From the NCBI GenBank assembly GCA_963736695.1, contig CAVTPU010000004.1, forward strand, positions 1,488,001 to 1,552,000: a stretch of 64,000 nt of DNA, in the 5' to 3' direction. The first letter of the stretch is position 1, and each line of letters opens with the position of its first letter. Made by a program: the position numbers and the translations under genes. Of the stretch, positions 51,589-61,600 are shown in pieces. Source of the stretch: CAVTPU01 sp963736695. GTDB taxonomy: Bacteria > Actinomycetota > Actinomycetes > Mycobacteriales > Micromonosporaceae. The notes below the pieces were generated by a model that was not told where the DNA came from, did not search any database, and saw only the letters and a program-made list of their open reading frames with translations.

Positions 51589-52500
51589 TCAGATCCTGAT
51601 CTTCGCGATGAACTCGCTGGTGAACTGCTTCAAGTCGTAGGCAACGTTAGCGGTCACGTGGTCGGCGAGCACTGCGGGGATGCCATGCTCACCGGTGTCG
51701 GCGAAGACGTTCTTGCTTTCCCGAATGCTCTGGTGGAATACCGGAACCTCGGTGCCACGCGCCAGCCTCATGTAATGATCAATCTTATTGATAGGTTTCA
51801 CGCCGGCGTATTGGATCATTGTGAATACAACCCCGACGATAACCGGATTGATCTGCGCCTCCGGATCCGAACCGGCCACCCCGTTGAACTGCTCGACTAG
51901 GCCGGAGAGGCGCTCGCGAAGGTAGGTGATGCCCAAAGTCGACAGATAATCGGCCTTCGCGGGAACCAGAACGTGGTCGCTGGCCACTACCGCCGTACGC
52001 GTAATCATGTTGAAGTTCGGCGGACAATCGATGAGCACGACGTCATAGTGAGCCAACTCGTCGCTAGCCAGTGCGTCAGCCAACAACCGGTGCACCGGCA
52101 CATATTCGGGGTTGAACGTCTGATAACGCGATCCGCCGAGCCCCGCTGCCAGATCGAGTTCCACATCGACAAGTTTGAGGTGTGATGCGATGAGGTCGAG
52201 CCTGCCGTGCCGAGAGGCGACTTTCGCATTCACCCTTGGCGGAGTGACGACAAGGTCCCCAAGGGCCCGAACCGTCCGAGCCCAGTTCACCGAGTCGTAC
52301 CAGTGAAGAATTGTCCGGTCCGGCGCCAGTTCCCGCTCCCACTCGTCGGCCCGATAGAACGAAAAGGTCAGGCTCGCCTGCGGATCGAGATCTATCAACA
52401 GCACTGTCCATCCGCGACTCGCGAGATCCGCGCCGAGATTGGCTGTCACGGTGGTCTTTCCGACCCCACCCTTGTAGTTGAGAACCGAGACGACGCTCAC
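51589..52500 (-). CDS. Orphan ParA-family ATPase
   Basis: A 303-residue ParA/MinD-family ATPase. The deviant Walker A is LNYKGGVGKTT at the very N terminus, Walker A' is LLIDLDPQASLTFSF, and Walker B is DVVLIDCPPN. It lacks the N-terminal HTH of plasmid type Ia ParA, so it is of type Ib or of a specialised class. There is no ParB, no parS-like repeat and no replication gene nearby; the partner is probably the SAP-like protein downstream. Start is GTG 52500 or GTG 52509, neither with a clear ribosome binding site. Confidence 0.87.
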   Translation of the reverse strand: MSVVSVLNYKGGVGKTTVTANLGADLASRGWTVLLIDLDPQASLTFSFYRADEWERELAPDRTILHWYDSVNWARTVRALGDLVVTPPRVNAKVASRHGRLDLIASHLKLVDVELDLAAGLGGSRYQTFNPEYVPVHRLLADALASDELAHYDVVLIDCPPNFNMITRTAVVASDHVLVPAKADYLSTLGITYLRERLSGLVEQFNGVAGSDPEAQINPVIVGVVFTMIQYAGVKPINKIDHYMRLARGTEVPVFHQSIRESKNVFADTGEHGIPAVLADHVTANVAYDLKQFTSEFIAKIRI

Positions 52501-52636
52501 TGTCGCCACCGCGCCGCGAGGACACCGATCACCCACATAACGGCCAGCCTGCCACGAAAGGGCCGATTCCCGCCCCGCCCGAACGTCCCCTTCCTTGCGC
52601 CGACCGCCTGAGGCTGGCCGGCTAGACTCGCATCCG

Positions 52637-53392
52637 ATGGACTCCGACCCTCGCCGACGGGTGCGCGCGCATCCACCCCAGCGGGGTCGGCTCACCGACC
52701 GGCGACGCGACGCGCTCGACTGCCTCTGGCCCCGTTTCGGCGTCACCGTCGGCGAGGCCCACGGCGAGCTGAACCTGACCGACCTCTTCGGCCGGGCGGC
52801 CCCGGTGGTGTTGGAGATCGGTTTCGGCATGGGTGACGTGACCGCCGCGATGGCCGCCGCCGACCCCGCCAGCAACTATCTCGCCGTCGACGTCAACACC
52901 ATCGGCGTCGCCGATCTGCTCGCCCTGATCGATCGACAAGGGCTGACAAACGTACGGGTCGCGAAAGGTGACGCGCTTGATCTCGTCACCCACCTGCCTC
53001 CCGCAAGCCTCGCCGCGATTCACGTCTTCTTTCCCGACCCCTGGCCCAAGGCCCGCCACCACGGTCGTCGCCTCATCCAACCGACACACGTCACGCTGCT
53101 CACGTCCCGCCTGGAGCCCGACGGGCTGCTGCGCTGCGCGACGGACTCGGCCGACTATGCGGAGTCGATGCTCGCGACGCTCACAGCCGAACCGTCCCTG
53201 ACCAACTCGCACGAGGCGTTCGCACCCCGCCCCGAGCAGCGTCCGCTGACCAAGTTCGAACGGCGGGGACTCGACGCCGGCCGGCGTGTCTTCGACCTCG
53301 AATTCCGACGTGCAGGCGGCGAACAGCCTCACGTCGTGAACGCACGTTGGCACGCCTCTGGCATGCTGGGTTCGTGTCGGATGAACCCCTGA
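52637..53392 (+). CDS. trmB: tRNA (guanine-N7)-methyltransferase
   Basis: A 251-residue TrmB enzyme that makes m7G46 in tRNA. Motifs: VLEIGFGMGDVTAAMA (SAM), YLAVDVNTIGVADLL, the signature FFPDPWPKARHHGRRLI and the C-terminal TKFERRG. TAGACT at 52623-52628 precedes ATG 52637 by eight bases and there is no Shine-Dalgarno site, so the mRNA is probably leaderless. The C-terminal ~25 residues run past the usual end and overlap the start of the next gene. Divergent from the ParA gene. Confidence 0.93.
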   Translation: MDSDPRRRVRAHPPQRGRLTDRRRDALDCLWPRFGVTVGEAHGELNLTDLFGRAAPVVLEIGFGMGDVTAAMAAADPASNYLAVDVNTIGVADLLALIDRQGLTNVRVAKGDALDLVTHLPPASLAAIHVFFPDPWPKARHHGRRLIQPTHVTLLTSRLEPDGLLRCATDSADYAESMLATLTAEPSLTNSHEAFAPRPEQRPLTKFERRGLDAGRRVFDLEFRRAGGEQPHVVNARWHASGMLGSCRMNP

Positions 53393-54093
53393 CGTCGCCG
53401 AACCCGAGCGCGGGCCGTCAGCCACGGGCTTGGCGGCGGCTGCACCGCGCTGTCGTGCTCACCGCTGCCGCCATCCTCGCCACGGCAGGCACCATCACCG
53501 CTGCCGAGACGTGGGTTCAGGCCGCCTCATCCGACCACATCTTCACCGAAGAGACGGTGCCGTCGGCTCCGGTCGCTTTGGTGCTCGGCGCCCAAGTCGA
53601 CCCGAGCGGAAGCCCGTCGGCGTTCCTCGCCTCACGGCTGGAGATCGCGCGCCGACTGTTCGTGGCCGGCAAGGTGCACGCGATCCTCGTCTCAGGCGAC
53701 CACATGGACTGGGGTTATGACGAGCCCGGTGCCATGCGGCGATGGCTCACCGAACAGGGCGTTCCGGCGGAGAAGGTCGTGCTCGACCACGCCGGTTTCG
53801 ACACCTACGACTCGTGTGCGCGAGCCAACCGGATTTTCGGGGTCGACAAGGCAATCGTCGTGACCCAGAGTTATCACCTGCCGCGGGCCGTCGCGCTCTG
53901 CCGGCGACTCGGCGTCGACGCCACCGGCGTGGGAGACGACACGTCCCGACAGTTTCGCCGACCGTGGTTTAACAGCGCCACCCGGGAACACGGCGCCTGC
54001 CTCAAAGCCGTCGTCGACGTCGTGTCAGGACGCGACCCCGTCTTTCTCGGGCCACAAGAGCCCGGCGTCCGCGACGCGCTGCGCGCGAGCTGA
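53374..54093 (+). CDS. SanA/YdcF-like membrane protein (DUF218)
   Basis: A 239-residue protein with one N-terminal transmembrane helix (about 26-46) and an extracytoplasmic DUF218 domain. Family landmarks: ALVLGAQVDPSGSPSAFLASRLEIARRLF, ILVSGDH, EPGAMRRWLTEQGVPAEKVVLDHAGFDTYDSCARA and VVTQSYHLPRAVALCRRLGV. SanA-type proteins affect cell envelope integrity and drug resistance; the catalytic activity is not established. GTG 53374 overlaps the trmB end by 19 bases, so the pair is co-transcribed. Confidence 0.88.
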   Translation: MSDEPLTSPNPSAGRQPRAWRRLHRAVVLTAAAILATAGTITAAETWVQAASSDHIFTEETVPSAPVALVLGAQVDPSGSPSAFLASRLEIARRLFVAGKVHAILVSGDHMDWGYDEPGAMRRWLTEQGVPAEKVVLDHAGFDTYDSCARANRIFGVDKAIVVTQSYHLPRAVALCRRLGVDATGVGDDTSRQFRRPWFNSATREHGACLKAVVDVVSGRDPVFLGPQEPGVRDALRAS

Positions 54094-54322
54094 AGCCTCG
54101 TCCAGATAGGACCGCCTCCCGGCCGGCCGCAGGCCACCACGGCGTACAGGTGAACACCGCCAGTCACCGCAACCGCCGCCGGGGAGTTATGCCTGTTAAA
54201 TCAGGGTACCGCCCGGTTCGACCGGCTGGCCCCTGCGACATCGACCGATCGTCCCCGGCCGCGCGCACACGGATGCGATCGCGACACGCCCGGATGTCGA
54301 GTCGACACACCAAGGAGAAAAT

Positions 54323-55222
54323 ATGAAACGTTATCCATATGCGCGGCGGCTCGCCAGCCGGGCACTACTCGCCGGGACGGCGGGTGCGACGCTGCTGGTG
54401 GGCGCCGCCATGCCCGCCGCAGGCGCGGTTCCGGGCCTGGTGCGCGTCGCGGCGGTGAGCGCGAACAACTCCAATGACTTCCACAGCGCCACCGCCACCT
54501 GCCCGGCCGGCAAACGACTCACCGGCACTGGGTTTCAGCTCAATGGCGCAACCGGGGAAGCCAACGTCGACGACTTCCGCCCCAATGGCGGTGTCGCCGC
54601 AGGCCCGACGTCGCTCGTGACCGGCGCCTACGAAGAGGACTCGTTCGCCCTCACCTGGACGGTCACCACCTATGGCATCTGCGCCAACCCGTTGCCGGGC
54701 CTCGTGCGGGTCTCCGCGACGGGTCCGACCAACTCCAACGACTTCCACAGCACCACCGCCACCTGCCCGGCCGGCAAACAACTCACCGGCGCCGGCTATG
54801 AGATCGTCGGGGCGACCGGCGAGGCCGTGGTGGACGACTTCCAGCCCAACGGCGGCATCGGCACCGCGCCGACATCGGTCACGGTCGGCGCCTATGAGTC
54901 CGACGCGTTCGCCGGCACGTGGACGCTTATCGCCTATGCGATATGCGCCAACCCAGTGCCGGGCCTGGTGCGCGTCATGGCGGTGAGCGCGAACAACTCC
55001 AACGACTTCCACAGCGCCACCGCCACCTGCCCGGCCGGCAAAGTGTTGCTCGGCACCGGTTTCGTCATGAACGGCGTCACCGGCGATGGCATTGTCGACG
55101 ACCTGCAGCCCAATGGCGGGGTCGCGACGGCGCCAACGTCGGTCTTCGTCGGCGCCTATGAGGCCGACGGGTTCGCCGGCAACTGGACGGTCACCGCCTA
55201 CGGCATCTGCGCCACCGCCTGA
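54323..55222 (+). CDS. Secreted protein of three tandem ~84-residue repeats
   Basis: A 299-residue exported protein. Signal peptide about 1-35 with AAGA cleavage-like site, then three tandem repeats, each with PGLVRV, NSNDFHSxTATCPAGK, GTG or GAG, VDDxxPNGG, and a final WTxxAYxICA; repeats start near residues 37, 121 and 206. Each has two Cys that could form one disulfide. The DNA repeats are also well conserved, indicating recent duplication. ATG 54323 has AAGGAG. I do not recognise a named family. The upstream 54094-54322 contains no gene. Confidence 0.82.
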   Translation: MKRYPYARRLASRALLAGTAGATLLVGAAMPAAGAVPGLVRVAAVSANNSNDFHSATATCPAGKRLTGTGFQLNGATGEANVDDFRPNGGVAAGPTSLVTGAYEEDSFALTWTVTTYGICANPLPGLVRVSATGPTNSNDFHSTTATCPAGKQLTGAGYEIVGATGEAVVDDFQPNGGIGTAPTSVTVGAYESDAFAGTWTLIAYAICANPVPGLVRVMAVSANNSNDFHSATATCPAGKVLLGTGFVMNGVTGDGIVDDLQPNGGVATAPTSVFVGAYEADGFAGNWTVTAYGICATA

Positions 55223-55246
55223 CGGCTGCGCACTCATCGACACGCC

Positions 55247-55296
55247 AGCCGGATCGGCGTCGCCACTCCCAGGTGGACGGCTGCGCCGATCCGGCT
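55247..55296 (+). terminator. Hairpin terminator after the triple-repeat protein gene
   Basis: Perfect 13-bp arms at 55247-55259 and 55284-55296 with a 24-base loop, 25 bases after the stop codon. Confidence 0.65.
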
Positions 55297-55418
55297 CTAT
55301 CACCACGTGGGGTTCGTCGGCAACGATTGGATGACCAGGAAGAACACTGGATGACCCAACGGTGATCTTCTCACGTGATCTATTCCGGGAAGGCCGTCGT
55401 GATCCATACGGTGCGGGC

Positions 55419-57473
55419 GTGACTGAAAAACGCATCTCACCAACGCGAACACGCCGGCCACGCCGCGCCACCATGACTGGCCTGCTGGTCCTCGCCTCTG
55501 TGGCGGTCGCCGGCATCGCCACCACACTGACCTCGACCCCCGCCGATGCCGTCGGTGGCGGTTTTGACCCCCGCACCACCCCGGTCGTCGAGCCGGTCTC
55601 CGGGCAGCAGGTCGCCGAGTGGCGACTCGCCGGACGGTCCAACGCGTCGGGCGTGCAGATCGCCCCCGACTGGATCATCAGTTCGGGCCACGCGGCGGCC
55701 CGGGTCGGCGGCACCTTCCAGAACGAATACGGCACCTCCACAGTGGACTCAGTGGTCACCTGCGGTGGATTCCAATCCGGCTGCGACGTCAGCCTCGCGC
55801 ACCTCGCCACCGCACTGCCCGCGCCGTCCTTTCCCGATCTGTTGGTCGACGGATTCCCCGCGAACCCGCAGCCGCTGGGCGGCAACGTGCTCGCCGCCGG
55901 CTACGGCGGCAGCCGGTTCGCGGTCGGTTGGGTTCGGCCGACCGGCCAGACCGCATACGACACGATGTTCGCCCCGCCGTCGTCGATCGGCGGAGACAGC
56001 GGCGGTCCGACGTTCTATTTCCGTCCCGGCTCCACCCAAGGTCACCTGTTGGGGCTCATGGTGAGCGCCGACGCGGGAGTGACCGGCGGGCTGCAGACAC
56101 TGACCAGCGCCAAGGTCCGGCCTTTCCTCGACAAGTTCCTGCCCGCCGGAACCGTGCGGTGGGCCGCCTTCGACGACCTCGGGCCCCGACCGGTGCTGCC
56201 GACTGCGGTCCGCACCCCGACCGCGACGTCCACGGCGACGTCGGTCAAGTTGAGCTGGACAGCGCCGGCCGCGGGCAGCGCCGCGATCATCGACTACCGC
56301 GCCGTGCTCATCCGCAAGGACAACCAGGCCGAACGGCACGTCGTCGTCACCTCCGCCACGAACGCCCTCTTCGACAAGGTGCAGCCCAACGTCGGCTATT
56401 GGGCGTTCGTGTTGCCACGCTCGACCGCCGGCGAGGCGCCGGTGCCATGGTCGTCCCGGATGGGGACAGCCACACCCACCTATACCTTCACCACCGTGGT
56501 CGCCGCCGGTCCCGCCCCCGGCCAGGTCACCAACGTTCGTGCCGCCACGCGCAAGGGGGCCCTCGAGGTCTCCTGGATCCGAGCCGCCGGCGCGGTTGCC
56601 GGAGTCAACAGCACTGAGATCGTCGTCCACTCGTGCACCCCGGCCGGCGGTTGTCAGACGATGGGCGCACCGATCATCACCAGCGGCTCGACAGCGCTCG
56701 TCACGCTTCCCACCGGTTTCGCGGTCTACGGGCAACGGTTCACGATGCTCGCCCGCGACTCGAACCTCACCGGCACCTCGACGTGGTCGGTGGGCTTCGG
56801 TTACTACCTGCCGCTCGCTCCGCCGCTGCGGGTCCTCGACGCCCGAGTGGAGCAGAAGGCAGACGGGGAGCTCGCCTTCTCGTTCCACACCCAGGCCGAC
56901 GATCCGGCGTTGTCCACCCGACCCATGAAGCTCTATCGCCCCCACGCCGAACCGGACTACCACCAGGTGTCGGTGGTTGACCCGGCCACGGGCTCGGAGC
57001 AGGTCGTCAGCTATGCGTTCGCGCTCAGCCGGCAGCCTCTCACGATGCCGTGGACCGACCTGGGCCTGCCCGCCGGCCGCTATCAGTTCCGCTTCACCGC
57101 GATCACCTCGGAGTGGGGCGCCTCCACTGTGGCGGTCAACGCCGAGATCGGTGGAGTCGCCGCTGCGACGCAGATCGTCCGGGTTCCCGCACCGCCGCAG
57201 ACCCCGGTCAACCTGGTCGGCGCCGCGCAACTGCTCGACGGCGGCACCGGCGTGTTGTCCTGGACCCTGCCCGCCCGGCAGCCCGGCCAAGCCGCGCCGA
57301 ACGCGTTCATGGTGATCGTGCACGCGACGAACGCGCCCACGTCGACGCCGCGCGTCTATGAGACGGCTGGCTCCAACCGGTCAATCAGCTATCAGCTGCC
57401 CGCCGGCACATACACCGTTTCTGTGTACGCCGTGAACCAGCTCGCCGGGCCATCTGAGCCCGCGACCAGCTGA
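55419..57473 (+). CDS. Secreted trypsin-like serine protease with C-terminal Fn3-like domains
   Basis: A 684-residue exported protein. Signal peptide about 20-45 after a basic N terminus (TRTRRPRR). The S1-type catalytic domain (~50-250) shows His in WIISSGHAA (~90, instead of the usual TAAHC), Asp in CDVSLAHL (~123) and Ser in IGGDSGGPTF (~193). The rest is made of four or so ~100-residue fibronectin III-like domains. GTG 55419 was preferred over GTG 55362 because TACGGT at 55407-55412 is six bases before it and fits a leaderless start. Substrate unknown. Confidence 0.85.
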   Translation: MTEKRISPTRTRRPRRATMTGLLVLASVAVAGIATTLTSTPADAVGGGFDPRTTPVVEPVSGQQVAEWRLAGRSNASGVQIAPDWIISSGHAAARVGGTFQNEYGTSTVDSVVTCGGFQSGCDVSLAHLATALPAPSFPDLLVDGFPANPQPLGGNVLAAGYGGSRFAVGWVRPTGQTAYDTMFAPPSSIGGDSGGPTFYFRPGSTQGHLLGLMVSADAGVTGGLQTLTSAKVRPFLDKFLPAGTVRWAAFDDLGPRPVLPTAVRTPTATSTATSVKLSWTAPAAGSAAIIDYRAVLIRKDNQAERHVVVTSATNALFDKVQPNVGYWAFVLPRSTAGEAPVPWSSRMGTATPTYTFTTVVAAGPAPGQVTNVRAATRKGALEVSWIRAAGAVAGVNSTEIVVHSCTPAGGCQTMGAPIITSGSTALVTLPTGFAVYGQRFTMLARDSNLTGTSTWSVGFGYYLPLAPPLRVLDARVEQKADGELAFSFHTQADDPALSTRPMKLYRPHAEPDYHQVSVVDPATGSEQVVSYAFALSRQPLTMPWTDLGLPAGRYQFRFTAITSEWGASTVAVNAEIGGVAAATQIVRVPAPPQTPVNLVGAAQLLDGGTGVLSWTLPARQPGQAAPNAFMVIVHATNAPTSTPRVYETAGSNRSISYQLPAGTYTVSVYAVNQLAGPSEPATS

Positions 57474-57481
57474 CCACACGG

Positions 57482-58435
57482 TCACAGCCACTGGCGTTCC
57501 CGCGCCCACCACCCCAGCTGAAGTCGGGAACGCGCACCGGTGACGGTCATGAGCCGCTGCACCCGTCGAGCCACGGTGCGGCGGCTCATGCCCAACCGAG
57601 CCCCGGCCGCGTCGTCGGTGAGACCGCCGACGAGCAGCGACAGCAACGCTTGGTCCTGCTCGTCGAGCTCGTCTCCGCGGCGTCCCGTCGCGAACGCGAG
57701 CGGCGTCGCCAACTGCCAGACCGTCTCGAACAACGCCTCCAGCGCGTCAAGCAACGCTCCTGACCGCACAAACAACGCCTCTTCGGTCGCCGCCCGCCGA
57801 TCGAGCGGAACCAATGCGGCCGTACGGTCACATAGGGTCATCGCGACTGGCAGGCGCGCGGCGAGTCGGGTCTGGGCCTGACCGTCGAGCCTGGTCGCCA
57901 ACGCCGCGACGCTGGTGGCGTCGGCGAGTCCGCGCTCATCGAAGATCAGCTGATAATCCACCGTCCGTGAACTGTCGCGATTCCCCGACTCGCGCAGTGT
58001 GAGCGAGTGGGCCGCCGGATCGGGCACCAGCAGTCGAAGTCGTTCGCGTGCGTCGCAGTGCATCCGGTGGATCACGCTCGTCACGTCGTCCGCCCCGTTG
58101 ATCACCTCGATCAGGTCGGGCCTCGACCGGTCGGCGTGCGTGGTGAGCTGCGCGACCAGTTGATCTGTGGTGTGTCGCAAGCGTTTGAGCTCGTGTTCAC
58201 GTTGGCTGATGAGGTGGTCGGCGCCCATCGCGAGCGGCACGGCGACGACGGGATCGTCAGGCTGCGTGGTCGTGTAGAGCAGCCCCAATTGACGCAGCTC
58301 GTCGATGAGCGCGGTCAGCCTCGACGCCGGACGCCGAAGTTGCCGCGTGAGTTGATGCAATGTCGCAGGTCCATGGCGCACGAGGTGCAGATATGTCGTC
58401 TCCGCCTCGCTGCCGAGCCCGAGGGATTCGAACAT
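57482..58435 (-). CDS. TrmB-like/LuxR-type HTH transcriptional regulator
   Basis: A 317-residue regulator typical of actinomycetes. The N-terminal domain (AETTYLHLVRHGPATLHQLTRQL) is a TrmB-like winged helix; the centre (~100-235) has a phospholipase D-like or ligand-binding pattern (LRLLVPDPAAHSLTLRESG); the C-terminal LuxR-type HTH is LLVGGLTDDAAGARLGMSRRTVARRVQRLM. It converges on the trypsin-like gene (nine-base gap) and diverges from the large subtilase at 58672, which it may control (inference). Confidence 0.82.
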   Translation of the reverse strand: MFESLGLGSEAETTYLHLVRHGPATLHQLTRQLRRPASRLTALIDELRQLGLLYTTTQPDDPVVAVPLAMGADHLISQREHELKRLRHTTDQLVAQLTTHADRSRPDLIEVINGADDVTSVIHRMHCDARERLRLLVPDPAAHSLTLRESGNRDSSRTVDYQLIFDERGLADATSVAALATRLDGQAQTRLAARLPVAMTLCDRTAALVPLDRRAATEEALFVRSGALLDALEALFETVWQLATPLAFATGRRGDELDEQDQALLSLLVGGLTDDAAGARLGMSRRTVARRVQRLMTVTGARSRLQLGWWARERQWL

Positions 58436-58671
58436 CGGTCCTTCCGATTGGGTTCAACAATGCCGCGCCGCCTCCCAGAGCGGGCCCGTTTCACACACCG
58501 ATCGACCGGTGCCACCGTATCAGAGATCGACACTTGTTGGCATGATTCGGCCACGGCTCATTTGCGCCAGCGTCGATCTCTTCTCCCGGCAACCGCATGG
58601 CCGGCATGGTTTCGTCGGCACACACGGGGAGTCACCGCCGCCGCACGGCGGCGCGAGAGGGAGGATCAACA

Positions 58672-61600
58672 GTGGGCATATCCAGCCCGTCACGATGGCG
58701 TGCTGCCCTGCTCGGGGCCGTAGCCATAACTATGGTCGCACCGATAAGCGCAGCTCAGGCCGCGAATCCCGACACGTTGGCCGAGCAAGCGGTCGCCGCG
58801 AAGGTGCAAGCGAAACTGCTCGCCGCAGACCCGACCGACAAGGTCACCTTCTGGGTTCGGTTCGGAGCCAAGCCTAACCTGGTGGCCGCCGAAGCGAAAA
58901 CAACAAAGGCCGAACGCGGAGCGGCGGTCCGGACGGCGAAGATCGCCACGGCGGACAGCTCTCAGTCCGGCGTGCGTGCCCTGCTCACCAGCGAACAAGC
59001 GGACTTTCAGACGTTCTGGATCTCCAACGCGATCAAGGTGACCGGCCAGGCGAAGCTCTTCACCGAGATCGCCGTCCGACCCGAGGTCGTGGCGATCGAG
59101 GCCGACGTGCCGGTCGTGCTGCCGAAGCCGATCGTCGAGCCGAAGGCCAACGCCTCGGTCAACGCCGTCGAGTGGAACGTCGACCGGATCAACGCTCCCC
59201 AGGTATGGGCCCAGTTCGGTCGTGGTGAGGGCATCGTCGTCGCCAACATCGACACCGGTGTCCAGTTCGACCACCCGGCCGTCGCCAACCAATACCGCGG
59301 CCGGTCGGCGGATGGTTCGCTCGACCACAACTACAACTGGTACGACCCGTCCAACTCCTGCCCCACCGCAGCGCCGTGTGACAACAACGACCACGGCACG
59401 CACACCATGGGCACCATGGTCGGCGATGACGGAACCAACCAGATCGGCGTCGCGCCCGGCGCGAAGTGGATCGCGGCCAAGGGCTGCGAGTCGAGCAGCT
59501 GCTCCACCGCATCGCTGATGGCGGCCGGCCAGTGGGTCGTCGCACCGACCGACCTCAGTGGCGCGAACCCCCGACCCGACCTCGCGCCCGACGTCGTCAA
59601 CAACTCGTGGGGCGGCGGCGGATTCGACCCGTTCTATTCCGACATCGTCAACACCTGGGTCTCGTCCGGGATCTTCCCGGCGTTCTCCAACGGAAACAGC
59701 GGGCCGAGCTGCAACACCTCAGGTTCTCCAGGCATGGACGTCGCGAGCTACTCGTCCGGCGCGTTCGATGTCAACAACGCCATCGCCAGCTTCTCCAGCC
59801 GCGGTGCCGGCGAGAACGGTGACATCAAGCCCAACCTCGCCTCCCCCGGCGTCAACGTGCGCTCGTCGATCCGCAATGGCGGGTTCGCGAACTTCAGCGG
59901 CACCTCGATGGCATCACCGCACACCGCCGCGACGGTCGCGTTGATGTGGTCGGCGTCCCCGGCGCTGCGTGGCGACATCGCCGCCACGCGCGGCGTGCTC
60001 GACGCCACCTCGATCGACGTCAATGACACCAGCTGTGGTGGAACGGCCGCCGACAACAACGTCTTCGGCGAGGGTCGTCTCGACGCCTTCGCGGCCGTGA
60101 GCAACTCCCCGCGCGGCCCGGTCGGCTCGGCCTCCGGAACCATCACCAGCAGCGCCGGCGCACTCGCCGGAGCCACCGTGGCGGTGCAGGGACCGATCAG
60201 CCGCACCGCGGTGAGCGGCGCCGACGGCACCTACCGTTTCCAGACCCTGTCGGTCGGCGACTACACCGTGACCGTCAGCAAGTTCGGTTATCAGACCTTC
60301 ACGGGCGCGGTGACCGTCCTCGAGGGTCAGACCGCCGTGCGCGACGCGGTGCTGACCGCGGCCGCCTCGGCCACCATCACCGGCACCGTGAGCAGCACCG
60401 CCGGACCCGCTGTCGGCGCGACGGTCGCGCTTGTCGGCACGCCGGTGACGACAACCACCGACGCGAACGGGCACTACAGTTTCACCGCTCCGACCGGCGA
60501 CTATCAGCTCACGGTCAGCTCGCCCTATCAGTGCGCCGACGCGGTCACGCAGGCGCTGTCCATCACCGCTGACGCGACGGTCGACGTGACGCTTCCGCAG
60601 CGCGCCGACTCGTTCGGCTACACCTGTGCGGCGTCCACAGTGGCCTATCCCACGCTGACGACGGCGGTGGCTCTCACCGGCGACGACGCGGCCAAGGCGA
60701 TCGACCTGCCATTCCCGATTCCGCTCTATGGCCAGGTCTACAACACGGCGTCGCTGAGCACCAACGGCAACATCGCGTTCGCCGCAGGCTCGGCGACCCA
60801 AAGCAACGTGAGTCTGCCGAGCACCAGCGCTCCGAACGGTGCGCTGTATCCGTTCTGGGATGACCTGGTGGTCGACACCGGCGGCGCGATCTACAGCGGC
60901 GTCGTCGGCGCCGCCCCCCACCGCTGGTTCGCCATCGAGTGGCGTGATGTGCGCCGCTTCGGCAGCACCACCGAACGGCTCTCGTTCGTCGCGATGATCA
61001 ACGAGGACGGCTCGGTCGTCTACCGTTACAAGGACATCGCCGGCACCGGAAACGAAGCCGGCGCGGCCGCCACCATCGGCCTCGAGAATGGCGCCGGAAC
61101 CGTCGCGTTCCAATACGGCTACAACAGTGCCGTGCTCAGCGACGGTCTCGGCATCGGGTTCCTCAGCAACCGGCACGGCGTGGTCCGGGGCACGGTCACC
61201 GACGCCAACGACGGCCTGCCCGTCGCCGGCGCCACGGTCGCGTTGACCAGCGGCGGCACCTCGATCGGCTCGGCAACGTCCGACGCCGCTGGCGCATGGC
61301 TCGCTCAGGTGCCGGCCGGTGACGTGACCGCCACCGTGACGGCCAACTCCTATGCGACCGCGACCAAGGCCGTCACAGTCGCCGGTGGCTCGGTGGCGAT
61401 CGCCGACACCGCGTTGGGCACCGCCCGCGTGGTGGCGACTCCGGCCACGCTGAAGGTCATCGCGCCCGCCGCGCAGACCCGCACCCGCACCATCCAGGTC
61501 AGCAACACCGGTGCTCTCGCGACCACCGTCGACCTGGCCGAAGTCGGTGGCGACGTGCCGTGGCTGTCCGCCACGCTCGGCGCGACCAGCCTCGCACCGG

